Part shown: in pieces, positions 35,592 to 46,998 of the stretch
Layout: each line of letters opens with the position of its first letter
Position numbering within the stretch: position 1 is the stretch's first letter
Origin: Blastomyces gilchristii SLH14081
Lineage: Eukaryota > Ascomycota > Eurotiomycetes > Onygenales > Ajellomycetaceae
Assembly: GCF_000003855.2 (NCBI RefSeq)
Contig: NW_003101680.1
Span: 2,857,186 to 2,921,185 of the forward strand
Length of the DNA stretch: 64,000 nucleotides
Reading direction: 5' to 3'
Notes under the pieces: generated by a model
What the model was told of the DNA's origin: nothing
The model's database searches: none
Seen by the model: the letters and a program-made list of their open reading frames with translations, nothing else
Translations under genes and position numbers: made by a program

Positions 35592-37216
35592 ATTAAAAGA
35601 GAGTAGAGTAGAATCTAATCACTATTATTAGATAGTAGATTATAACTATTCTGAAAAGTAGAAATCTCAACTGCTTATATTATATCTAGTTTATTATCAG
35701 AGTCATTTCTCAATTCTCTTATCTTAACAGAAGTTTGAGAATTCAAATTCTGTTTATATTTAGCTGAAGAATTGAAGTTTGAAGATTTAGATAGTTGAGA
35801 GTTTCTTCTTTTTAAGCTTATAGTTATAAGTTTACTGACTTGACTGTTCTCTTCAGTTCTAGATTTACTTTGAGCTTTATCTTTTCTCCAGTTCTTTTGA
35901 GTTCTTAGAGTAAATATACATTCTTTTAAGCTAGATGCATGTTTTTCTTTGTAATTAGAGTATTTAAGCAGAGTGTGTTAATATATTTTATCTCTTTTTA
36001 AGCATGTTTCACATTTATGCTCACTAGTTTTATGATCTCTAGCATAGAATACACATTTTGAGTCTCTGAAACAGAAGATTGTAAAGTATTCATATCTTTG
36101 ATAGTTTGAACACTGTGTTTGAGCTTTGAGATTCATTCTTGAGTCTTTGTATTCATGAACTCTCATTTTCAAATCTACTACTCTTACTTCAGATATCTTT
36201 GACTGTTTAAGTGTCTTTATATATACTAGAATAGAGACATTTCTTCTGCTTTATCTGAACTCAATTGAATTTAGTCATACAGGCTCTTTTCTCAGTTGAA
36301 TAGAGTTGTATTCTTCTAATTCATTTTTGAGAAGTAGCATTTCTTCTTCACAGTCAAAAATTTCAACTGAAATATTATAAAGAATGAATTTGTCTCACTT
36401 TTCATCTCTTTTAGATAGAATTGTTGTGTTTAACAAAGATTCTACTGCTGATTTTCAGAGCTTCTCATTCTGAATAAGAAATTCTGCACTGAATTCAGAC
36501 ATTGTAGTCAGAATGATAGAGTTTTCAAAGAAGAATGACTCAATTGAAGCTATAACTGATTTTTGAACTGTAATATCAGTTATTAACTGAGAAAAGAACT
36601 GCTAATTAATTTCATTTCTGATTCTGAAAATGAGATTTGAGTTTAACTTATTTCTTTATAAGATGTTCTGATTTGAGACTTTGAGAATAAGTCTTCTCTT
36701 TCTGAAGATTTAGAAGTTTTTCTTCTTTTATATTTTTTTCTTCACTTTTCTATGAATAGAAGTATGAGCATTATTCTTCTCAGTTTTCTCAGGATTTTAA
36801 CCATATTTTGAGATAGCAGATTTAGAGACAGCAGATTCAGCTGCTTGAGCATATATTTTCTTCTGATTTGAAGAAGAAGAAGAAGTAGAAAAAGAGAAAG
36901 AAGAGTAAGATGAGAAGTCAGTGATTGTACTAGGAATTTTCAATATTTTTTGAACTATATTTGGAATTTCAAGTTTGAACTTGATCATCTTCTTTAGTTG
37001 TCTTGTTTAAGTATGAAGAATTAACAGAACTTCTGCATTTATCTCACTCAGACACTGCTTTTCAAGAATCTTGCTTGCTTTTTCAAGTGTCTGTATTTTA
37101 AGAACTTATTATTTCTCTATTTCTTCTTTCTTTCTTCTCTTCAGAATTTCAATCTCAGGAATAGTATTTGAGAAAGCATCTTTTTCCACATCAACTGAGT
37201 GTATTTTTGAACTCAT
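35588..37216 (-). pseudogene. LINE A ORF1 (Gag-like, zinc knuckles)
   Basis: 542 codons starting MSSKIHSVDVEK at 37216, with all open segments in one frame. There is a Ser-rich stretch near 36860-36930 and a basic region near 36720. The C-terminal third (35978-36172) holds successive Cys/His knuckles around TQCSNYQRYEYF and CVFYARDHKTSEHKCETC. In the less altered LINE B copy the first reads QCLNCQRYEYF. Such knuckles bind nucleic acid in Tad-type ORF1 proteins. ORF1 stops in the TGA of an ATGA that also contains the ORF2 start. Confidence 0.82.
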
Positions 37217-37221
37217 TATTC

Positions 37222-37352
37222 TCACTTAATGAAAAGTTGATCAGACTGTTTTAATTGAGATATATATTGAACTCTTTTGAAAAGTTGATCAGACTATTTC
37301 AATTAAGAGATTTCTAAGTCTGTTTTCAATTGAAAAGTTGATCAGACTGTTT
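37222..37352. repeat. Three direct repeats upstream of LINE A ORF1
   Basis: The word gaaaagttgatcagact occurs three times in about 130 bp just upstream of the ORF1 start. Repeated units in 5' UTRs often carry internal promoters in LINEs; here that is inference. Confidence 0.7.
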
Positions 37353-38565
37353 CAAAAGAAGAATAAAAGACTTTTATGTATAAAACACCTGATTTTTTTC
37401 ACACTAGTTCAGTAACTAGATTAGATTTTTGAAGACAATCTAATAAACTAAAATTGATTTTTAAGATAAATCAATAAAATCTTTACAATCTCTTTCTTAA
37501 GATACAGTGAGAAAAAGTATGATATCAATTAATAATAAATCAGATAATATAATAGTTTTTCAGAGAAAAACTGACAAAAAATAAATCAATTTTTTACAGA
37601 GAAATTGATTAAAACTATTCAATTTTATTCTAAATTATTCAATTCTTCTCACACAACAAGTATACAACTCAAATCAGTTAATAAAGAGTATAAAAAAGAA
37701 TTAAGTATTAATGAAAGCTCTTCAGTGACTGAAAAAGTAATTCTTACTTAAAAGAATATGAAATTATGATAGAAAACAGCTCTATTTTTAATTCTTTGTA
37801 AGAATATTGTATAAAACTCAGAGAAAAACATCTTACTTTTTCAAGAGAAGTAAAAAACTATTTCTAAGATCTTTTTTTTGTATTAACTGCTGCAGAAGAA
37901 TGAGATAGAAACTGCTAAGATATATACTACTATATATCTTCTATCAAGACTTTCTCTCTTCAGAGTCTTAATATTATGAAGAATATAAGTCTGTTTCTAT
38001 ATAATAATATAAATATTATCAGTGAGATGTAGAGGAACTGATTATTTATATCTTAAAATAGAAGACTTTATCAATAATTATATCAATATAGAGTTAATTC
38101 TTAAATTCAATAGAAATCTAGTATTGCTGTTCTCAATCTCTTGCAGAATCTATTCAATATTGAGATATTAAAACTAGATTTAATATATCTCACTGTGTAG
38201 AGATCAAAGACTCAGTCAGATCTTGAGATATACTGAATTTATAGTAGTTGATATACTGTTGACTTATTCTGTTGACTTATTATCTGCTGATTATATATTG
38301 AATATTGTTGTTAAGATATCTTTTTGTATTATTCTGTCAGAGATGAGCCAGATTGAGAGAGATAGTATGAGAGTGAGACTTGATATTAATGTCTAGATAC
38401 ACTGAAGATAGATTATGAAGATTGCACTTTAGAAGTGTCTGTTGATTATATACTTAATGTTATCACTGAGATATCTTTTTGTATTTTTCTGTCAGAGATG
38501 AGCCAGATTGAGAAGAGTGGTACAAGAATAAGACTTAGTGTTGATGTTTTGAAACATCAAAGATG
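37353..38565. other. AT-rich junction region with a tandem duplication
   Basis: No gene recognised. It probably includes the LINE A 5' UTR and more of H1, but the boundary could not be fixed because no target duplication for LINE A was found. 38284-38396 and 38439-38552 are diverged tandem copies with a period of about 154 bp; both contain agatatctttttgta and cagagatgagccagattgag. Confidence 0.55.
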
Positions 38566-38940
38566 AACAGGGTTTTCACAGAGATTGCTTCTCAGATATC
38601 TTCACAATTACAGATTGAGAATCTTCCAAAATCAAGAAGATTGGTGCATATGGCTAGGTCTCTTCATCTTACTATTTGTATGGCAATTTGGCCCGGGGTT
38701 GTGGTGTGGTAGGGGAGAATGAGGGATAATTCCACACAGGAGTTTTGAACAACATCTGGTTCATGTTTGGCTGAATAACTCCACCACCACACGGGGTATG
38801 CGGTCAGCGATGGGGTCAAAATGCTCATATGATCGAGGGCTTTTCGATGGATCTATCGCCGGGTTCTCATTTGAAAAATCGAGCGAGTTCGTGGTGGAGC
38901 GGTTGAAATATGTATGATGGCTGTGTATTAAAAATCATTA
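38566..38940. other. GC-normal island, unmutated, no gene recognised
   Basis: About 370 bp with many CpG and GG sites (for example ggcccggggttg, cgccgggttc, gagcgagttcgtggtgg), in strong contrast to both sides. Only short reading frames exist, such as one ending EKSSEFVVERLKYV. It could be a recent insert, a captured host fragment or another low-copy repeat. It is inside H1 and escaped RIP. Confidence 0.5.
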
Positions 38941-39004
38941 TCTCTCAATAAAAAACTTATCATTTTTGACTTCTTTATCTCTCACTTTAATACTCTCTTA
39001 ATCT

Positions 39005-39374
39005 GCCCCGGTGGCCGAATGGTTAATGCGGCCACCCGGTAGCGCCTTGGCGTGGGAAACCAAGACACATGGGTTCGAAACGCAGGGGATACATTAATTC
39101 CGGAACTTAAGCACCTCAGATTCCTAATAAATACAGAGGTGTACAAATCACTTCAATGAATCACTCTATGTTTCTGAGCTGGGAAGTTATTATTGCATGT
39201 ATTTAATTGTCACTTCTCTGTATTTTCCTATGTTCTTGTTATCTTGACATGGTCTCAACACCTGTATTTCCTCCTGTATAATCAACACTTGACCTGTATT
39301 TAACATCACGCAAGGACTCATCATTAGCTCCGCTTGTATATGAGTATAATGAAAGAATAATAATAATAATAATA
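39005..39374 (+). mobile_element. tRNA-derived SINE, 370 bp, unmutated
   Basis: Flanked by a perfect 13-bp duplication actctcttaatct (38992-39004, 39375-39387), the target-primed type. The 5' part is tRNA-like, with an A box TGGCCGAATGG (39012-39022) and a B box GTTCGAAAC (39073-39081) for RNA polymerase III. The acceptor and T stems do not pair well, so it is not a functional tRNA gene. A tRNA-unrelated body follows, and the element ends in an (AAT)n tail. The last bases before the tail (tataatgaaagaataat) resemble the LINE 3' end (tataattgaagaataat). It retains CpG sites, so it is recent or protected. Confidence 0.88.
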
Positions 39375-39387
39375 ACTCTCTTAATCT

Positions 39388-41527
39388 TCTTCTATCACTG
39401 CTTATTTACAGTAACACTTTTCTTCTTTCTCTCTCTCTTTATCTTGATTTTAAATTATTCTCAGAACTTTTTCTGATCTTATCACTACTGTATAAGACTC
39501 TTCACTATCTTCTTTTTCAATCTCTCACTGACAGTGTCATCTGTATTATTTCTATACTTAGTTCAGTCTAAATCTATTAGAAGTATTACTTAAAATTATT
39601 ATTATTCTACTCTCTTATAATGTCTCTTCAAGGCATTATAATATGTCTTATAATGTCTCTTCAAGGTATTATAATATGTCTTATAATCTGTCTTCTCTCA
39701 CTTGAATGTCTTCTTCTTCTCTCTCTTTAATCTGTGATAGCACTCACGCGCCTTGATAATCCGCAGAACTGCAGAATATTTGAAGAGAAATGACATGATT
39801 GATTTTAATAAGTGTTAAGAGAAGTGAAGACAGAGAAAGCAGCTAGTAATGATATAATAATAACAATAATAGTGATGATAATGATGATAATGATAATAAT
39901 AGTAATAATGATAATAGTGATAATAATAATGATGATAATAAAAGAGAGAGTGTATTGAAATATATTATTAACTTATCAAATATAAAAAGACTAAAAGAAA
40001 CTATTAATAGCTTTCAGAGATGTATAGAAACAGCTACAGTATTACATAGCAACATTATCTTTATTCAATATATACACTATTGATATTCTTTATATACAGT
40101 TATTATATAATCTATATCAGAGATACATGCAGAAAACAGATCTTTATTACTAAAGAGAATAATTGCAGTAATTCTCTGTTTTTATATTATAAAGATAAGT
40201 TATTCTTATTTCTTTCTTCTCTCTTTTCTCTTCTTCTTCAACTCATCACTAAGTTCAAGCTGGTATGAAAACTATTAAAACACTCTTAGAAACTCTCAAA
40301 TTGAAGAGTATAGACTAATCAAATTTTAAATACAGAAGAATTAAATTATATTTAATATTACTAATTATTTATTTCTTTTTAATAAAATAATAGTCATGTC
40401 TTCTCTCTCTCTTCTCAAACAAAACATGACTCATGAAAAGCAAGTATCATACCAGGTTATAATGACTAACATGACCTCAGCACACTGAGCTGTATACACA
40501 CAGTATATGCTGAACTGAAAGACTGTGTAAGTTACAAATCAGCAGCAGCATCTCAGAGAGAGCTGTGCAGTATAAGAAAGCTGCAACTCTTAGTTATATA
40601 TACAGAGAATGAATTGTCATAGTAAGTGTATATACATTGTATAAAAGTAATACTTTTTAATAATACTCAGTGTCTAATATTATGAAAATAGAGTCTCTCT
40701 GTGAGATCTGTTTTTATCAGAAGTTAGAGAATCTTATATTTATCAAGACTATCTTCACATGCCTTGTCTATAAAATTAATGAGAAGAATCATTAATTTCA
40801 GTGTTCTGTTCTTGATATTATTCAAGTGATAGTAGAGTTCACTCTGATCACACTTTTTAAGTGTATATTTTCTAAATATTCACATTTATATAGATATATA
40901 CTGATTATTTATTAGATAATATTAAGATAATAACTTATCACAGCTGTGTTACTCTCACTGTAAGAGATACATAATTAATAATAAACATTGTAAAGACTCT
41001 GAGAAGTGAGTATTTTAAGAGTACTGCAGCTCTGTGTTCTTGATTTTTTTTATTTTTATTTTTTATTTTTTTCTCTTTTTTTTCATTGTGATTTTTTTTT
41101 GTTTTTGTTTTATTTTTTGCTTTTTGTTTTTTTTTTTTATATTTTATATTTTTTTCATAATTAAAATTATATGAATTATAATCTGTATTCAGAAAAGTAA
41201 TGATATTTAATAACACTCTCTGTTGAATTTTCAACAAATAAGTACTATGTTATGATATTATGTAAGTGAGAAGTGATTTCATAATCTCATTTAATGCCAT
41301 TCTCAATAATGAAATCAGAATGAAAATGTAACTAAGAATTCAAATATATTCTATATCTGAGACTAGATTTTTATTTGAAAAGTGAATCTGAGATCTTTAA
41401 TATTTAAAATAATGTGATTTGAGATCAATATAATAAACATAAATCATGATCAGAAGTAATGCTTTTAGACAATGTAATAACTGTAAAGTTTGATTCTGAT
41501 CTCAGACACAGTTATACAGTCAGTCTA
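39388..41527. other. H1 right arm
   Basis: Colinear with 1-2056 from about 39451. It contains a trinucleotide repeat (39850-39945) and a T-rich tract (41040-41155). The terminal 40 bases match the right ends of the MITEs. Reading frames at 40080-40268 and 40938-41237 are short and low in complexity. The one at 40080 is also partly open at 576-764 in H2, a weak hint of past coding. Confidence 0.7.
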
Positions 41528-41933
41528 CTATCTATTACTGTTGTAATTTTAACATTACTTAAAGTCACTGTGATATTACTTCTATGCTCGCATTTGAGAG
41601 TTCTCTCATATTGTTGTTAAACATATCATTTATTAAATATGTAATGTCTGTGAAGTCTGAAGAAGTGTAATTATATAAATATCTTATATATCTGAGTGTT
41701 AGAACTCTCAGGTCTTTTACTAATCTTCTCTTATAAGATTTTATTACAGAGTTAGAGTAACTGATGAGTAAGCTTCTATCTGAGAACTTATTATCTGCTT
41801 AACTATTTAATCATTTTCTATTTCTTACATATTATTATATGTTCAGATATCTTCTCAATGAATAATCATTTCTAATGAGAAGATAATACATGAATAATTA
41901 TTTCTAATAAGAAGATGATGAACATTTTTCAAG
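41528..41933 (-). pseudogene. G1 5' internal region (gag start and leader)
   Basis: Resumes the G1 sequence interrupted at 21994, homologous to 21020-21420 (G3) and 54310-54717 (G5). It ends at the 5' LTR with the leader word gaacatttttcaag. Confidence 0.78.
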
Positions 41934-42243
41934 TATAAGAGGCCTACACTGAATAGATCAGTATGATACTTATAGATCTTATATAACAAAGTGAAAAATG
42001 TTAAAGAAGGAAAAGAAAGACAAAGTACAAGAATCAGTAATCAAAGTAGATATTTATACATATATGTAGTGATGTACACAATGAAGCTTCAGAGCAGAAG
42101 AATTTATACGTGTTCATGACAGCTGAGAATTGGTGATTGAGAATGGCTGAGAATCAGAGCATACATGTTTGAGAATGAGACAGTAGAAATCTATAAAGTG
42201 TAATGAAATAGTCTATATAATTAATCGGGCGCAGCCCGTCACA
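41934..42243 (-). repeat. 5' LTR of G1 (310 bp)
   Basis: Begins tataagaggcc (ancestral tgtaagaggcc), ends gggcgcagcccgtcaca. Followed by the agaaa duplication and then LINE B sequence in register with 10390. Confidence 0.9.
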
Positions 42244-44127
42244 AGAAACAAGCTAAACTCAAATCTCATTTTCAGAATCAGAAATGAAATTAATCAGCAG
42301 TTCTTTTCTCAGTTAATGACTGATATTGAAGTTTAAAAATCAGTTATAGCTTCAATTGAGTTATTCTTCTTTAAAAACTTCATCATTCTGACTACAATGC
42401 CTGAATTCAGTGCACAATTTCTTATTCAGAATGAGAATCTCTGAAAATTAACAGTAGAATCTTTGTTAAATACAACAATTCTATCTAAGAGAGATGAAAA
42501 GTGAGATAAATTTATTCTGTATAATATTTCAGTTGAAATTTTTAACTGTGAAGAAGAAATGCTACTTCTCAAAAATGAATTAGAAGAATACAACTCTATT
42601 CAACTGAGAAAAGAGTCTGTATAACTAAATTCAATTGAGTTCAGATAAAGCAGAAAAAATGCCTCTGTTCTAGTATATACAAAGACACTTAAACAGTCAA
42701 AGATCTCTGAAGTAAAAGTAGCAGGTTTGAAAATAAGAATCCATGAATATAAAGACTCAAGAATGAATCTCAAAGCTCAAACACAGTGTTTAAACTGTCA
42801 AAGATATGAATACTTTGCAATCTCTAATTTTAGAGACTTAAAATATGCATTCTATGCTAGAGATCACAAAACTAGTGAGTATAAATATAAAACATGCTTA
42901 AAAAGAGATAAAATATGTTAATATACTCTACTTAAATACTCTAATTGCAAAGAAAAACATGCATCTAGATCAAAAGAATATATGTTCACTTCAAGAACTT
43001 AAAAGAACTGAAGAAAAGATGAAGCTCAAAATTAATCTAGAACTGAAGAGAATAGTCAAATCAGTAAATCTATAACTGCAAGCTTAAAAAGAAGAGACTC
43101 TTAACTATTTAAATCTTCAAACTTCAATTCTTCAGCTAAATGTAAACAGAACTTAAATTCTCAAACTTCTGTTAAGATTAGAGAATTGAGAAATGACTCT
43201 GATTATAAACTAGATATAATACAAGCAGTTGACATTTCTACTTTTCAAAATATTTATAATCTACTATCTAATGATAGTGATTAGATTCTACTCTATCTCT
43301 ACTCTCTTTTAGTATGAATATACAATAAAAATAATAAAAAAGGTTTTAAAACTCTTCAAAAATCACATTTATTCAAAATAATGTGAATAGAAACTCAAAT
43401 TGTATTTATTCTTGTCTTTAAATTACATTTGAATAAAAAGTTGATTTTGTACTGCTTCAGAAACTGAAGTTTGATGCTGAGTAAAAATACATCATTTCTC
43501 ATTCAAGCTACTACTGCTTTATATCTCAAAAGTCTGAGATAAAGTCAAGAGTAGTGATTTATGAAAGAAAAAGATCAAGATATTAATTTAATCTAAGATT
43601 TAATATTATGTCTGACTCTGATATTCTGATAAGTGATATTATAGATAAAGAGAGCAAGTTTAATACTATACAGCTTATAAATATCTATAATAAAAAGTAT
43701 TTGAAGAAAATTAATAATATCTGAATAATTAATAGAGAATTTCTGAACATAACTTCATTAAGAAACTTCATAATTGTAGAAGATTTCAATGCACATCATC
43801 TTTAATGAAATTCAGAATGCAAAAGAGCAGTAAGAGCAGATAATCTGATTAAATGAATTTTTAAGCATTTAATAGATTTAGTTAACAAGTCTGATCAACA
43901 ATTATTCTTCAGAAAAGATATGAAACAGAAATCTATTATAAATCTAATCTTCATATTATAAAATCTAATGAAAAAAGACTTGTAAACTGATTTATTTATT
44001 CAAATGAGACATCAGAATCAGGTCATGAGATTATTCAATTTAATATTGAACTGAGTGAAAAATAAATGAGTGAAAACTCTCTTCTCTCTAATCAGTTTAA
44101 CTTTGAAAAAGCTGATTGAAAAGCAGT
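42244..44127 (+). pseudogene. LINE B, second piece: ORF1 C-terminus and ORF2 endonuclease
   Basis: Continues ORF1 from 10390. Zinc knuckles at 42727-42921 (TQCLNCQRYEYF, then YARDHKTSEYKYKTC) are better preserved in the first finger than in LINE A and worse in the second. ORF1 ends in the same ATGA overlap near 43315. The endonuclease domain follows to 44127, where gypsy G5 is inserted; ORF2 resumes at 55010. Confidence 0.82.
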
Positions 44128-44419
44128 TATAAGAGGCCTACGCCGAATAGATCAGTATGATATTGATAGATCTTATATAACAAAGTGAAAAACATTAAAG
44201 AAGAAAAGAAAAGAGAAAGTGTGAGAATCAGTGATTAAAGTGAATATTTATATGCATATGTGATGGTGTATGCAGTGAAGCTTCAGAGCGGGAGAATTTA
44301 TACGCGTTTGTAGCGGCTGAGAATCAGTGATCAAGAATGGCTGAGAATCAGAGCTTCTCGCGGAATCTATGAAGTGTAATGAAGTAGTCTATATGATTGA
44401 TTGAGCGCAGCCTGTCACA
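44128..44419 (-). repeat. 3' LTR of G5 (292 bp)
   Basis: Begins tataagaggcctacgccg, ends cagcctgtcaca. It keeps some CpG, such as ttatacgcg, but fewer than its partner. Confidence 0.9.
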
Positions 44420-46998
44420 TTAGCTCCCTCCTTCCCTGGTCACGCGTAGTTCTCATCAGTCAAGAGCCATGATCTTGAATAGTGCGGAACTCGGAGTCCA
44501 GGTCAGCTGATTAAAACTGACTCATTTCACAAGATATTATTGACTGCAGCTGCAGAGTCTCTCATTGAGAATATTCTCAATCTCTTACTCAAGCTCATTA
44601 TCTTCTTCTATAATCTCTGATGACTGTCAGTCAGAAGTCAGTTAAGAAGAGAATAGATTGATAATAACACATCAGAGTAAGCTTGTATAAATGACATCAT
44701 GAATTTCTGATGATATGTCAAGACAGTAGTTATAACTACTCAGAACTTTCATCACTTTATACTTGATATGATAATAATTCAGTGTATAAGATGAATATAT
44801 AATTCATATATTCTTAAGATTCAATCATACTAAGTCTTCTATCTGATATTACTCAGTGAGATCTTGATAAATATTAATTTAATTCTTTTAATCTTATTTT
44901 ACAGTTATTATGAAGACCTCTACTCAGTCACAGATATCTCAGAGCTTTATTATTATATTATCAGCAATCTGAATTGAACTGCAGAGATTTAATATAAAAT
45001 GTGTGATTTTTAGAAGATTCAATACTTTCATATAATAACTGTGTATAAGAAAGAATAAGTTTATATCTATTAAGATAGCATCTCAGCTATTAATAGTGAT
45101 CTCTGTGTGTAGAAGAAGATTATATCAATTATTTTATAAGTAATGACAGAATCTATAAAGATAATTCTTTATAGTCTGAATTATCTATTCTAATGTATTA
45201 TCAGTCTCAGAGTGATAGATAGTTAATAGATAGTATATAATTCTGAGAACTTAACAGATTCTTATTCAGAGAATACTTATGAATTAATAGTCTTAATCTG
45301 ATACTATGAATCTCAGTAATTTATATATCTGATAGAATAAGCTCTGTAGAAAGACTTCAGTAACTTGTTCAGTATCTATCTTATTATAAGATTTTAGTAT
45401 CACATCTTTACTTAATCAGTTAATAATGACTAGAATGTTCTTATAACTCTTGTTTTTAGAGAGATTAATAGTGAAGTCAATTATCATATTTTATCAGATT
45501 CTATCAGAAATATTAAGTGATTTCAGTAGATCTTTTCTACAGTTCTTTTATAAGATGATGAAGAAACAATAGCTATAGTTTCAGATAAAGTATTTAATAC
45601 TGTTTGATATCTCAGATCAGTAGAATTCTTAAGAGATTATTTAATACAGTTACTCACAACTTAGATATTCAGTTATATATAACTTATGTATCTCTTACAT
45701 TATCTGAGTATGTAAGAGTTTGAAGTGAGAAACTGAGTGTTATTTATGAAATCACAGAGTATTACTGTTATCTATTAAATATTCTGAGATGTCAGTCTTT
45801 ATATATAATTCTGAAGAAAATTGAGATGCTTCTTACTATACTGCTTTAGTGAGAGTCTGAACAAGTTTGTTAGTCTGAGCTGCTGTATGCCACAGTTCAT
45901 TCAGTGTAGAAGAAGTGAAGATATCAGTGTCAGTTCAGAGAGAGAGTGTTCTAATTAGAGCGGTATATATAGTGTCATAAGTGATCTCATTGTAATCAAC
46001 TAATATCTTCAGATTTAAGAGCTGATATTCTCAGTTTATTCAGTGTGTGTCTGTCATATTGAACAGTATATCTTACTCTTGTTATAAGAGAGCATCTGTC
46101 ATTGAGTTCTGACTACTGAAATGATAGTGTATAGTGAAATGAAAATAACTTAATAGCTCAGATCATTACATCTGTTATTCTATAAGTTTGTAAGTAATAA
46201 TAAAGTGTTTGAGATTCTTATAATTTATGATTATCTTAAATTTAAAGATGCTTCAGAGTTCAGAGTCTCATTCTTCTAGACAGTGTACAATTATAAGAAG
46301 TTTCTCATCATAGATCTTATAATTGCATTCAGTGAGACTCAGTTTCTTAGATATGAAGATATATGATTGTAAGACATCTTCATTATTATATTATAATATA
46401 GCTTCTTCTGTGATATAGTCAGAGAAATTAGCTTTAACAACTATTTTACAATCAGAATCAAATTTTATTAGTAGAGAGATGTTAATGAACATCTTCTTTA
46501 TCTATGAAAATGCAGCTTCAGTATCTGCTGATCACTGAAATACTGAGTTATTCTTAATAAGTTCTGTAAGTGATCTTACAATATCTGAGAAGTTTTGTAT
46601 AAATTATCAGTAGAAGTTAGTAAATCTGATGAAGCTTTATACATCTTTCACAGTATACAGAGCTTCTCATTCAAGAATGACAGAGACTTTCTCAGAATTC
46701 ATTCAAATTCTCTTATCAGCTTCTATGATAAAACTCAGATATTTGATACTCTTGACTTTAAAATCACACTTATTAATATCTATTAATAGTTTTGCTTCTC
46801 ATAATTGTTGTAATACTCTTTACATATGTTCTTAATATTCTTTTCTGAACTCATCAGTGAAGATGAGAATGCCATTGAAATATGCAGATATGAATTTATC
46901 AAGAAAGTTTCAGAGTGCTCAGTTAATATACTTTTAAAATATACTAGAGATATTAGCTAGTTTAAAGAGAGTAACTACTCATTCAAAGAGATTATAAC
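44420..46998 (-). pseudogene. G5 pol remnant (chromodomain, integrase, RT)
   Basis: Colinear with G1 11215-14092. The chromodomain lies next to the LTR (about 44530-44640), integrase in the middle, RT at the right. The RT box is YFNG (about 46870-46881), so both catalytic Asp codons are altered. The stretch 44420-44520 retains unmutated words such as ccctggtcacgcg. Confidence 0.78.

Larger units (their letters stand above)
30750..37352 (-). mobile_element. Tad-like LINE A, nearly complete
   Basis: Minus-strand non-LTR retrotransposon with a (TAA)n tail (seen as TTATTA at 30750-30766), a 3' UTR hairpin, ORF2 (endonuclease, RT, RNase H), ORF1 with zinc knuckles, and a 5' UTR containing three repeats. 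The order and the C-terminal RNase H fit the fungal Tad clade. The exact 5' end is unclear; the ORF1 start is at 37216. A MITE interrupts ORF2. Compared with LINE B it is the best preserved copy. Confidence 0.85.
21995..41527. mobile_element. Large hAT-like element H1 (19.5 kb including nested insertions)
   Basis: Left end TAGACTGGCCGG at 21995, right end CAGTCTA at 41527, flanked by a perfect 8-bp duplication ctatctat (21987-21994, 41528-41535). The empty site is visible at about 54309, and G1 reads straight through when H1 is removed. The first 130 bp and last 40 bp resemble the 506-bp MITEs. Its own sequence is split among 21995-23111, 28815-30749, part of 37353-39004 and 39388-41527, roughly 7 kb after removing G4, LINE A and the SINE. 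No transposase was recognised in this damaged interior. Superfamily rests on the 8-bp TSD and TIR type. Confidence 0.8.
10391..42243 (-). mobile_element. Ty3/gypsy retrotransposon G1 with nested insertions (31.9 kb span)
   Basis: Minus-strand chromodomain gypsy bounded by two LTRs that are each 310 bp once the nested MITE is removed: 10391-11214 (3') and 41934-42243 (5'). Flanked by a perfect agaaa duplication (10386-10390, 42244-42248) in LINE B. Its internal sequence is split in order by a solo LTR, gypsy G3 and hAT-like H1; at each junction the G1 sequence resumes in register. Removing the inserts leaves an element of about 5.7 kb, the same size as G3 and G4. Confidence 0.88.

Noticed and set aside
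39005..39090. A functional tRNA gene
   Set aside because: A and B boxes are good, but acceptor and T stems pair poorly and the unit continues into a body with an (AAT)n tail and a 13-bp TSD. It is the head of a SINE.
40938..41237. Lys/Asn-rich minus-strand reading frame
   Set aside because: Produced by the T-rich tract; low complexity and not kept open in the other copy.
21995..41527. A Starship-type giant fungal element
   Set aside because: No DUF3435/tyrosine-recombinase captain gene was seen, and the ends have short TIRs with an 8-bp duplication, which fits hAT instead.
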